A stretch of DNA of 37,567 nt from a candidate division KSB1 bacterium (lineage in GTDB: Bacteria > Zhuqueibacterota > Zhuqueibacteria > Residuimicrobiales > Krinioviventaceae), in the NCBI GenBank assembly GCA_034505495.1, contig JAPDQV010000029.1, positions 10,743 through 48,309 of the forward strand. Direction: 5' to 3'. Shown here one piece after another: positions 30,699-37,567 of this stretch (position 1 is the stretch's first letter; each line of letters starts with the position of its first letter). The notes beneath the pieces were generated by a model. The model had not been told where the DNA came from, searched no databases, and saw only the letters and a list, made by a program, of their open reading frames with translations. The translations under genes were made by a program, and so were the position numbers.

Positions 30699-32320
30699 CT
30701 TCGCTTTCCCCTCAGCTCATAAACAAAAATGTCGGGTTGAAAACGCGGATTACGACTGTCGAAACGTCCGATCAATTTGCCCGTCCGATCCAGCCAATCA
30801 AAAAACTGGACACGATCCCATGAGATCGTCGGATACTGCTTGAGAGTTTCTTTCCATGCAAAGATTTGGCGACTAAATCCGTCGGCCACGTAATAAAAAA
30901 CCGCTTCTTTCTTTAATAGAACATTGATGGTGTCCGCCAAACCGGTTGTTTTTCGGGTGATTCCGATGGATTTTATGCGATAACCATTATCTTGCTCTTT
31001 CAAATCAGGCAAAGGCGGCGGGTAATCTTCGACAAGGATTAGAGACTTGAGCGGTATTTTTTCGAGAATCCATTCGCGCGCCTGGAGGCGCGGATCCGTG
31101 TGTCCCATCGCCTGCCAATATTTAATGCCGCGCGAGAGGTTGGATACAAACGCAAATATGAACACCGCCAGGGCCGCTGCTTTGGCCGTGCGGGCCTTTT
31201 GCTGAAAGAGAGCGTCCAAAGCGGTAGCCGTCGAGACCATCAACAAAGGAATGATCGGCAAAAGATGACGAATTGCCTTGACGGCCATAAGCTCGAAAAA
31301 GAGATAAAAAGTGAGGATCGACAAAAGCAACAAAATGTCCTGACGGCGATGGCGGATGATGAGAAAGATAAGTGAGGCGGCTGCAGCGACCGTAAGAGTC
31401 ATGCCGAAGCTTTCGGGAAATGCATTCGGATAAAAGACGCCATAGCCGGGGGCATGCCGCCCGGTCCAGTAAGAAAAGAGTTCACCGCCGCTGCCGATTT
31501 TGCCGATTTTTTCGAAACGACCTCCGCCGATGATTCCGCCCCAGGTCTCGTGGAAATCCAGCCAGATTAGGGGACAAGCAGCCGCAAAAGCAATTATTCC
31601 GACGACGACAGCCAGAAGCAGATCAAGGCTCAACAATTTGCGCGGCAACTCACGCAGAGGAAATCGCATGAAATGCGCCGCCGGAAGCAGAACCGCCCAA
31701 ACAGCCAGGCTGAACTTGGTCGCAACCGCAACGGCTAATGATGCAGCAGCGAGCAAGTAATCCCTGCGACGTCCGTCCTGTAATATTCGCACGCAAAAAT
31801 GGATGAACAGCAAACCCCAAAACGCCGCCGCCGTATCGACCGTGCTGAAATGCGCGTGATTGACCAGCGCCATATTTACAGCGGCTAAAATTGCCGCCGC
31901 AAAGGCGGCAGTTTTAGAAAAAAGGCGTTTTGCAATAAGGTAAGTCAAGACGACCAGAGCAGTGCCCAACAACACCGACAATAGTCTGCCGACGAGGAAA
32001 AACTGAAACGGCTGGGCGAAATAAGCTGCCTTGGCAGCGGCGAGCGAATCGAATCTGCCGAAGAGAAGTCCGAAAAAAATATAAGCACCGACAGCTGCCG
32101 CGAGCATGTATGTGAAAAAGGGAGGATAAACTTCGATCGCAAAAAAAGCCTGTTTGTCCATAAATCGGCTGTCGAGCAGCCTGCCGGCCTGAGCAATCAA
32201 TTTGATTTCGTCCGGATGAAGCGCCAGCGGCTTACCAAAATCGATGTGATAAAGGCGAAATCCGGCTGCGATAATGAGTATCAAAACCAAGCCCCAAACT
32301 TCTGCATTTATCTTTTTCAT
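30695..32320 (-). CDS. GT39 (ArnT/PMT-like) membrane glycosyltransferase
   Basis: 541 residues, GT-C fold. 'FGKPLALHPDEIKLIAQAGRLLD' in the first periplasmic loop gives the acidic pair D37/E38, the likely catalytic site. Many membrane helices follow, such as 'LLSVLLGTALVVLTYLIAKRLF', 'FAAAILAAVNMALVNHAHFSTVDTAAAFWG' and 'LFFELMAVKAIRHLLPIIPLLMV'. The region after the last helix (about 390-541) is soluble and periplasmic. It should transfer a sugar from a polyprenyl-phosphate carrier. Stop and start overlaps on both sides are four bases, so it is coupled to the GT4 and GT2 genes. Confidence 0.88.
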   Translation of the reverse strand: MKKINAEVWGLVLILIIAAGFRLYHIDFGKPLALHPDEIKLIAQAGRLLDSRFMDKQAFFAIEVYPPFFTYMLAAAVGAYIFFGLLFGRFDSLAAAKAAYFAQPFQFFLVGRLLSVLLGTALVVLTYLIAKRLFSKTAAFAAAILAAVNMALVNHAHFSTVDTAAAFWGLLFIHFCVRILQDGRRRDYLLAAASLAVAVATKFSLAVWAVLLPAAHFMRFPLRELPRKLLSLDLLLAVVVGIIAFAAACPLIWLDFHETWGGIIGGGRFEKIGKIGSGGELFSYWTGRHAPGYGVFYPNAFPESFGMTLTVAAAASLIFLIIRHRRQDILLLLSILTFYLFFELMAVKAIRHLLPIIPLLMVSTATALDALFQQKARTAKAAALAVFIFAFVSNLSRGIKYWQAMGHTDPRLQAREWILEKIPLKSLILVEDYPPPLPDLKEQDNGYRIKSIGITRKTTGLADTINVLLKKEAVFYYVADGFSRQIFAWKETLKQYPTISWDRVQFFDWLDRTGKLIGRFDSRNPRFQPDIFVYELRGKRR

Positions 32321-33420
32321 TTTCTTACCCTGGCTACGCTCATAAACAGCTTTTCATATTGATCCGTTATCCGTTCCCAACAATAGCGGTCGCGGACTTG
32401 CCTGGCCACTTTGCGACGTAATTCTTCAACCACGGCCGGATGATCCAAAAGCATTTGCATTTTTTCCGCGAGGTCCTGATCATCCGTCGGCGAAAAGTAG
32501 ATGCCGGCATCTTGGAGAACCTCGCGATGTTCGGGCACGTCGTTGGCCAGAACACAATTGCCGAACCCCATTGCTTCCACCAGCGCCGGATGTGTCCCGC
32601 CGACTTCCGTCGCCTGTACATAAAAATAGGCGTTGCTTTGCAATTCTCTGTATCCTTGACCAAAGATGTAGCCTGTAAAAATGATACGCGGATCCGCCGT
32701 CTGTTTGAGCGCCTCGATATAGGCGCGATTATACGGCGCATCGCCGACCATGACCAGCTTTTTATCGGTTCTCACTTTCTCGAATGCTCTTACGACGCGG
32801 TGCGGATTGTTCTCCGGCTCCATTCGACTGACATAGAGCACATATTGCCGCGGTTCGAGTCCGAGCCGTTCCAAGATCTCTTTGCTTTCTACCGGCCCCT
32901 CAGGCGCGCCGTAAGGGATAAAAGTGGACTCTTTTTTAAAACGACGGTAATAGTATCGCTGCACTTCCCGCGCATCGGACACAATTGCATTCGGCAGAAA
33001 GGTGGCCAGCCATTCGGATATACGGTAATAGAGCTTGCCTGCAAAATTCCATTTTTGCCTTTTCCACTCCAAACCGTCCACATTGAGAACAACAGGTTTC
33101 CCCATTAGGCGGGGTATGAAACTGAACAAAGCATTTGCGCTGTTGCAGATAAAAACCACATCATAATGAGTAAAAAAGCTCTTTAATGTACAGAGAAACG
33201 TATGGGCAACGGTATCAAAGTATTTATGACTTATGGTCGGCAGTATTTCTATACACACACCGCGATAAAACTTGCCTTCATATTGAATAATGTTTGATCG
33301 TCCAAAGACGGTCACCTGATGACCGCGCTGCACCAACCGTGTGGAGAGTTCTTCGGCAAATGTTTCAAAGCCGCCGTAATTGGCAGGGATGCCGCGTATG
33401 CCCATTACAGCAATTTTCAT
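32317..33420 (-). CDS. GT4 glycosyltransferase with DUF1972-type N-terminus
   Basis: 367 residues. The start 'MKIAVMGIRGIPANYGGFETFAEELSTRLVQRGHQVTVFGR' is the hallmark of the DUF1972 group of GT4 enzymes, several of which are rhamnosyl- or galactosyltransferases. The donor half has 'YVLYVSRMEPENNPHRVVRAF', 'LVMVGDAPYNRAY' and 'EVGGTHPALVEAMGFGNCVLANDVPEHREVL', with the E-x7-E equivalent as E...GFGN. No membrane segment. Its ATG shares one base with the flippase stop (TGATG). It likely adds an early sugar to the lipid-linked repeat. Confidence 0.9.
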   Translation of the reverse strand: MKIAVMGIRGIPANYGGFETFAEELSTRLVQRGHQVTVFGRSNIIQYEGKFYRGVCIEILPTISHKYFDTVAHTFLCTLKSFFTHYDVVFICNSANALFSFIPRLMGKPVVLNVDGLEWKRQKWNFAGKLYYRISEWLATFLPNAIVSDAREVQRYYYRRFKKESTFIPYGAPEGPVESKEILERLGLEPRQYVLYVSRMEPENNPHRVVRAFEKVRTDKKLVMVGDAPYNRAYIEALKQTADPRIIFTGYIFGQGYRELQSNAYFYVQATEVGGTHPALVEAMGFGNCVLANDVPEHREVLQDAGIYFSPTDDQDLAEKMQMLLDHPAVVEELRRKVARQVRDRYCWERITDQYEKLFMSVARVRK

Positions 33421-34907
33421 CAGCTCGCCACCTCGTCGTAAAACGAATACTCAACGGGTTTTATATCCTTTTCTTTCAGTATCTGTTTTGCCTCCGGCAG
33501 AAATTCCGGTTCGAGAGAATGGAGGATGAGCAGATAAATACCTGTCATCCATATGGAACCCAATGTTACTCTGGCGATCAAAGGAAGGTGAAGGTGTCTG
33601 CCGGCATAAAGGGCACCCCAGCCGGCAGCAGCAGCAACGGCGGTTGCGATTGCAGCTGTAGATATCGACCCGATAAATCTTTTCATAGAAATGCCTGCCG
33701 CTTTGTTTGTCAAGTGCTGAATGAACGGAAAAGCCGCGATCGAGGCAAGGGTGAAGGCAGAGGCGGCACCGACTACTCCCCAGCGTGTTCCTAAATATAC
33801 TGCCGCCGCCAAAGGGAAAAAGTAGCCGATATTCCAATACAATTCGATTTGCGGTTTTCCCACCGCCATAAATACGGAATCTCGAATCGTGCCGACGGAT
33901 TTCAGCATTCCCATAGGCGTCATGATGATTAGGGGAAGAATCATTTCGATCCATTTTTCACCCAATACCAACAAAACAATTTCACGTGAAAAAACCGCCA
34001 AGATTGCCAACAATGGGAAGGCTATCAGAGAAATGTATTTGGTGGCTCTGAGGTAAGCCTTGCCGAATTTATCGGGTTCATCCTGAAGGCTCGAAAAAGC
34101 CGGAAAAACCACACGCGCAACAATTGCAGAGATGCGTGTTACAGGCAACTTGACCAAATAGAGGGCGAGATTATAAACGCCCAAAGCAGCGCTGCCGAGA
34201 ACGCGTCCGATGATGGTGACATCGGTGTTGGTAATCAAATAAATTGCACCATCGTTTGCGAGCACTTTGGAGCTGAAGCCGATATATTCCCGAAATTCTT
34301 TCCACGAAAAATGGCGCCTCGGTCTCCAGGGATGAACGATCCATAGTCCCGCTACGTTGAACAGATCCCGCAATACGGAATTGGCAACCAAACTCCAAAC
34401 GCCGAAACCGGCTTTGGCCATGATGACGGCTGCCAAACCGGCAGGCAAAACGGAAAAAATTTCCAAAATCGACAGCCGCTTAAAGTCCATTTCGCGGGTC
34501 ATCAACGATTTCTGTACGATGCCGAAGCTGCCGATAACAAATCCCAAAGCCATTACCAGAACCACAGGAGAGACGACGGGTTTGCGGAAAAACTGCGCCA
34601 TTGGCACGGCAATAACAGCCGAGAGGAGGTAAAGGAAAACCCCAAAGGCTATACTGCCCCAAAATAGACTCGACAGGTGGTTCGAATCGAGATATTTCCT
34701 CTGAACGATCGCCGTCCCAAGGCCTTTGTCGTTGACCATATTGACGGCGACCGTAATGATTGCCGCCATTCCTACCACCCCGAAATCGTCTTTCGACAAA
34801 AGCCTCGCCAGCAAAGCGGTCACGCCCAATAAAACCAATTGGAGAATCAACTTGGACGAAGCAGACCAAATGACGCCGGATATGGTTTTTCGCCTCAGAG
34901 AACTCAA
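33420..34907 (-). CDS. lipopolysaccharide/EPS flippase, WzxC/TuaB-like
   Basis: 495 residues, about 12-14 membrane helices. 'MSSLRRKTISGVIWSASSKLILQLVLLGVTALLARLLSKDDFGVVGMA' and 'DKGLGTAIVQRKYLDSNHLSSLFWGSIAFGV' are typical of the WzxC/TuaB branch of MOP-superfamily exporters. The start is TTG at 34907, overlapping the GT39 stop by four bases (TTGA); GAGG at 34915-34918, seven bases upstream, supports it. It differs clearly from the other flippase at 25024-26463. Confidence 0.91.
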   Translation of the reverse strand: MSSLRRKTISGVIWSASSKLILQLVLLGVTALLARLLSKDDFGVVGMAAIITVAVNMVNDKGLGTAIVQRKYLDSNHLSSLFWGSIAFGVFLYLLSAVIAVPMAQFFRKPVVSPVVLVMALGFVIGSFGIVQKSLMTREMDFKRLSILEIFSVLPAGLAAVIMAKAGFGVWSLVANSVLRDLFNVAGLWIVHPWRPRRHFSWKEFREYIGFSSKVLANDGAIYLITNTDVTIIGRVLGSAALGVYNLALYLVKLPVTRISAIVARVVFPAFSSLQDEPDKFGKAYLRATKYISLIAFPLLAILAVFSREIVLLVLGEKWIEMILPLIIMTPMGMLKSVGTIRDSVFMAVGKPQIELYWNIGYFFPLAAAVYLGTRWGVVGAASAFTLASIAAFPFIQHLTNKAAGISMKRFIGSISTAAIATAVAAAAGWGALYAGRHLHLPLIARVTLGSIWMTGIYLLILHSLEPEFLPEAKQILKEKDIKPVEYSFYDEVAS

Positions 34908-36772
34908 GGTCTAACCTCGCTTATAAGGTCGGGCAGCGGCTTTCCCGCACCGCGATAGCGGTATACTTGCACAATTGACTTTGAGCCGGTCAGGGTTGCG
35001 ATTCGCTCATAGTCGATGGCCATACGTTCTTGGAGAAATTCCCAATACCGGTTGAATTTCCTCTCCGTATAGCCGTCAACAATAATGAATGACGGCGGTT
35101 TGGCAAGAAAAATCCTTTCGAAATCGGCTCGTTTTTTAAGCTGAAATTCCGTCGGATGGGGCGAATTGAGAAAGGGGCGTAATCCGGCTTCAAAAGTCCA
35201 AATGCCGGCACCGCTGAGTACTTGATCATCCTTAGAGGCTTCGCGACGAAGGACTGTTGTGCATTCTTTCAGCGTCTGCGTCGACCAAACCGACTCGTAT
35301 CGCGGCCCGAGAACCATACCCGAAGTGAAAGCAGTGAGGAAAAAACCAAAGAGCGACAAATTTAATAATGGAGCCTCATTAGCGACCAATATGAGAATGA
35401 AAATGAAGCCTATATTAAAAATAAAAAGCACAAAGCTTTCACTGCCCCATTGCAGCTTCATTCCCGCTGTTTCCAAGAGAAGAATCAACAAGATCAAGCC
35501 GTAGCCGGCAGTAGTTTTGTTAAAGGAACCGCTATGAATGCCATAATATCGTACAAAATATAAAATGATTGCCGTCATCACCACGGCAATTATTAAATAA
35601 GATTTGATTAAATTAAAGCTGTATAAACTGCAAATTTTGGCGCCGACGGCCAAGACCATAAATACAGCAACGGCAATGCTGGTTATTTTCTTAAAAGAGC
35701 CCAAGCTCCACAAATCGTCATCATTAAAGGCGCACGCCGTCAACAACACCAGGGGAGGTAATGCTTCGGTAAAATATTGGCTGTAATATCCCCGATGGGC
35801 GCTTTGGAAAAGATAGAGCGCGGTAACGACTCCCATCCAAATACCGCTAAACAACCGCACATTGATTGGAGAGCGGCAAAAAGGAGGGCGTATTAAAATT
35901 CCTATCGCCGGTAATAAAATTAATGCCGAAAAAGAGAGAGCATGCCGCCAGGCAAGAAGGGTTTCGTCTGGGCTTTGACTGAGAATTCTAAAGCCGCCTT
36001 CATCTGCAATACGTAGAGCCTCCGGGGCCTTGCCGAGCAGATGAAAAAGACGGCTGAGAATCAGCGTTGTGGGGTTGAGCTGTGAAAAAAGAATCTCGAC
36101 GGGGGTCATTCGAAGGCTAAAAACGGCAAAAACTGCCGCCACTACGGCAAGATATCCGGCTGCGTAAAGAGCGACATTTTTTAGAGGTTTGGGATTAAAA
36201 AATAAAAAAATCGCCGCGGAAAGCGGCAGATAGAGGGCCGGTTGACGAACATAAAAGGCAAGGGCGGCAGCTGCGCCGCTGATGACAAGCAAAGCCGGAC
36301 GTCCCTCTTTTAGGCTTTTTGCCAAAAGATACATACTGACGAGGCCCAAAAGGATCGTCAGCGGCTCGGTTTTGACCACCGTGGACCAAACGAGATTCAA
36401 AGGAAGAAAAAGCCATAAAATTGCCGCAATCTTGCCAGTCCGCTTGTCGAAAAGCATGTTGCAGAAAAAGTATAAAACCGCTGCGGTTGCGAGCGACGAA
36501 AACAACGGCAGCAGCCGTCCGACCCAAAGATGCCTGCCGCCGATGCCGACAAACAACGCCAATAAAGCCACATAAAAGGGCTGTCGCGAGCTGAAATCGG
36601 CTACCGGCCACAACCCCTGCAGCAGCAAATGGGCGTCGAGAAGATGCGCGCCTTCATCTGGATTAATCCACCGCAACGGCAAAAGCGCTGCCCTCAGGAG
36701 GAAACCGCCTGCAAAAAATAAAGGAAGATCGGTCCGATCCTCATTTAATCTCAGTGCTTTATAGATATTCAT
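34904..36772 (-). CDS. GT39 (ArnT/PMT-like) membrane glycosyltransferase
   Basis: About 622 residues, GT-C fold. The first periplasmic loop 'LRWINPDEGAHLLDAHLLLQGLWP' supplies the acidic pair D39/E40. Many helices follow, and a soluble C-terminal part (about 490-622) contains 'DDQVLSGAGIWTFEAGLRPFLNSPHPTEF' and 'PSFIIVDGYTERKFNRYWEF'. The start is taken as ATG 36772, one base after the aminotransferase stop; the TTG at 36781 lies inside that gene. Third GT39 paralog of the cluster; donor expected to be a polyprenyl-phosphate sugar. Confidence 0.87.
   Translation of the reverse strand: MNIYKALRLNEDRTDLPLFFAGGFLLRAALLPLRWINPDEGAHLLDAHLLLQGLWPVADFSSRQPFYVALLALFVGIGGRHLWVGRLLPLFSSLATAAVLYFFCNMLFDKRTGKIAAILWLFLPLNLVWSTVVKTEPLTILLGLVSMYLLAKSLKEGRPALLVISGAAAALAFYVRQPALYLPLSAAIFLFFNPKPLKNVALYAAGYLAVVAAVFAVFSLRMTPVEILFSQLNPTTLILSRLFHLLGKAPEALRIADEGGFRILSQSPDETLLAWRHALSFSALILLPAIGILIRPPFCRSPINVRLFSGIWMGVVTALYLFQSAHRGYYSQYFTEALPPLVLLTACAFNDDDLWSLGSFKKITSIAVAVFMVLAVGAKICSLYSFNLIKSYLIIAVVMTAIILYFVRYYGIHSGSFNKTTAGYGLILLILLLETAGMKLQWGSESFVLFIFNIGFIFILILVANEAPLLNLSLFGFFLTAFTSGMVLGPRYESVWSTQTLKECTTVLRREASKDDQVLSGAGIWTFEAGLRPFLNSPHPTEFQLKKRADFERIFLAKPPSFIIVDGYTERKFNRYWEFLQERMAIDYERIATLTGSKSIVQVYRYRGAGKPLPDLISEVRP
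34915..34918 (-). promoter_or_regulatory. ribosome-binding site deciding a TTG start
   Basis: GAGG on the minus strand, seven bases from the TTG at 34907. It lies inside the end of the GT39 gene. No ATG or GTG is better placed for the flippase N-terminus. Confidence 0.6.
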
Positions 36773-36773
36773 T

Positions 36774-37567
36774 TCAAACAAACTCGTTAATGATCTGGGA
36801 GATCAAGTCGATCTCCTCATCCTCCAGCTCCGGATAGTTGGGCAATGAAAGGACTTGCTCCGCATAGTGTTCCGCAATAGGGAAATCCCCCTTCCGGTAG
36901 CCGAGAAATGCATACGCTTTCTGCAAATGACAGGGCACGGGATAGTGGATTTGGGTACCCACGCCTTTCTTGGCCAAGTAATCGCGCAGCCGATCGCGCT
37001 CCGGATGACGAACGACATAAAGATGGTAGACATGACGACATCCTTGCCGCTCGATAGGCTTTTCAATCGCCGGATTTATGATTAAGCGATTGAAGCGCTT
37101 GGCGATGGCGCGACGACGTTCGTTCCATTGATTCAGGAACGGCAGTTTGGCCGATAAAATGGCGGCCTGCAGCTCATCCAATCGGCTGTTGAAACCCAGG
37201 ATGTCGTGATAATAACGCTGCGACTGGCCATAGTTTCGCAGCATTTTCAGTTTTTCCGCTTCTACCGGATCGTCGGTTACAATCATGCCGGCATCGCCGA
37301 ATGCGCCCAAGTTTTTGCTGGGATAAAAGCTGAAACAGCCGTAATGGCCGAACGTGCCGGTCTTTTTTCCTGCTACAGCCGCGTCATGGGCCTGGGCGCA
37401 GTCTTCGATCACCTTGAGGCCGAAACGATCAGCAACCTTCATGATCACCGGCATATCGCAGGGATGACCGTACAGATGCACCGGGACAATCGCCTTGGTC
37501 CTTGGTGTTATGGCAGCTTCGAGTTTAAAGGCATCCAGACAGTAGGTCTGTGGATCGATGTCGACAA
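36774..37567 (-). CDS. DegT/DnrJ/EryC1/StrS sugar aminotransferase, 5' end outside window
   Basis: PLP-dependent aminotransferase that places an amino group on a keto-deoxy nucleotide sugar. 264 C-terminal codons are visible; the frame stays open to the window edge, with 'VDIDPQTYCLDAFKLEAAI' ahead of 'VHLYGHPCDMP'. The family signature 'VIEDCAQAHDA' is present, as is 'CFSFYPSKNLGAFGDAGM', whose SKN lysine binds PLP. 'GFNSRLDELQAAIL' and 'QIHYPVPCHLQKAY' complete the fold. The pattern is near enzymes making 3-amino-3,6-dideoxyhexoses (FdtB/QdtB type), but position specificity is not certain. It indicates an amino-deoxy sugar in the polymer. Confidence 0.92.
   Translation of the reverse strand, partial: VDIDPQTYCLDAFKLEAAITPRTKAIVPVHLYGHPCDMPVIMKVADRFGLKVIEDCAQAHDAAVAGKKTGTFGHYGCFSFYPSKNLGAFGDAGMIVTDDPVEAEKLKMLRNYGQSQRYYHDILGFNSRLDELQAAILSAKLPFLNQWNERRRAIAKRFNRLIINPAIEKPIERQGCRHVYHLYVVRHPERDRLRDYLAKKGVGTQIHYPVPCHLQKAYAFLGYRKGDFPIAEHYAEQVLSLPNYPELEDEEIDLISQIINEFV

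Overview
The window looks like a chromosomal piece from an uncultured FCB-group bacterium, with KSB1 or Calditrichota-like lineages the best guess. This is inference. The main support is the giant secreted protein, which ends in the 'QNYPNPFNPETTIRF' FlgD-like / type IX secretion (Por) sorting domain typical of that superphylum. A TonB-dependent receptor with an N-terminal carboxypeptidase-regulatory-like domain also indicates a Gram-negative cell envelope. Base composition is moderate on the left and visibly more AT-rich across much of the sugar cluster. No rRNA, tRNA, CRISPR array, IS element or phage gene was seen.

Layout. (1) 244-6009, plus strand: a complete pyruvate dehydrogenase operon (AceE-type homodimeric E1, E2 with two lipoyl domains, E3), preceded by a leader with a candidate promoter and three short palindromes. 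(2) 6049-17868, minus strand: a 192-residue protein of unknown function, a TonB-dependent outer-membrane receptor, and a 2722-residue secreted protein. The giant protein has two LamG-like domains, FN3, fifteen invasin/Big-1-like Ig repeats (the first split by an inserted carbohydrate-binding-module-like domain) and the C-terminal sorting domain. A strong intrinsic terminator separates the giant gene from the receptor gene. (3) 18074-20476, minus: two GT4 glycosyltransferases. (4) 20643-22688, minus: a secreted glycoside-hydrolase-like protein with a golvesin-C-like domain, flanked by non-coding gaps. (5) 23037 to beyond 37567, minus: a tightly packed exopolysaccharide/O-antigen-type cluster. 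In order of transcription it encodes a DegT sugar aminotransferase (cut by the window edge), a GT39 membrane glycosyltransferase, a flippase, a DUF1972-type GT4, a second GT39, a GT2 polyprenyl-phosphate-sugar synthase, DUF2304, a third GT39 with an unusual soluble insertion, a Wzy/WaaL-type polymerase or ligase, a second flippase, a methyltransferase and a GT4.

How they may work together. The cluster looks like a Wzx/Wzy-type surface polysaccharide pathway. Cytoplasmic GT4 enzymes would build lipid-linked repeats, flippases move them across the inner membrane, and a polymerase/ligase joins them. A GT2-DUF2304-GT39 branch would add sugars from polyprenyl-phosphate donors on the periplasmic face. 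The neighbouring secreted hydrolase-like protein and the giant CBM-bearing Ig protein could process or bind the polysaccharide outside the cell; that link rests on gene proximity and domain content only. The initiating phosphoglycosyltransferase and the Wza/Wzc export genes are not in the window and may lie beyond position 37567.

Several start codons are reassigned here from Shine-Dalgarno position (6627, 9492, 22688, 24242, 27764, 36772). The strongest oddities are the soluble domain inside the GT39 at 27818-29551, the CBM-like insertion in the giant protein, and interlocked inverted repeats at 20547-20620.
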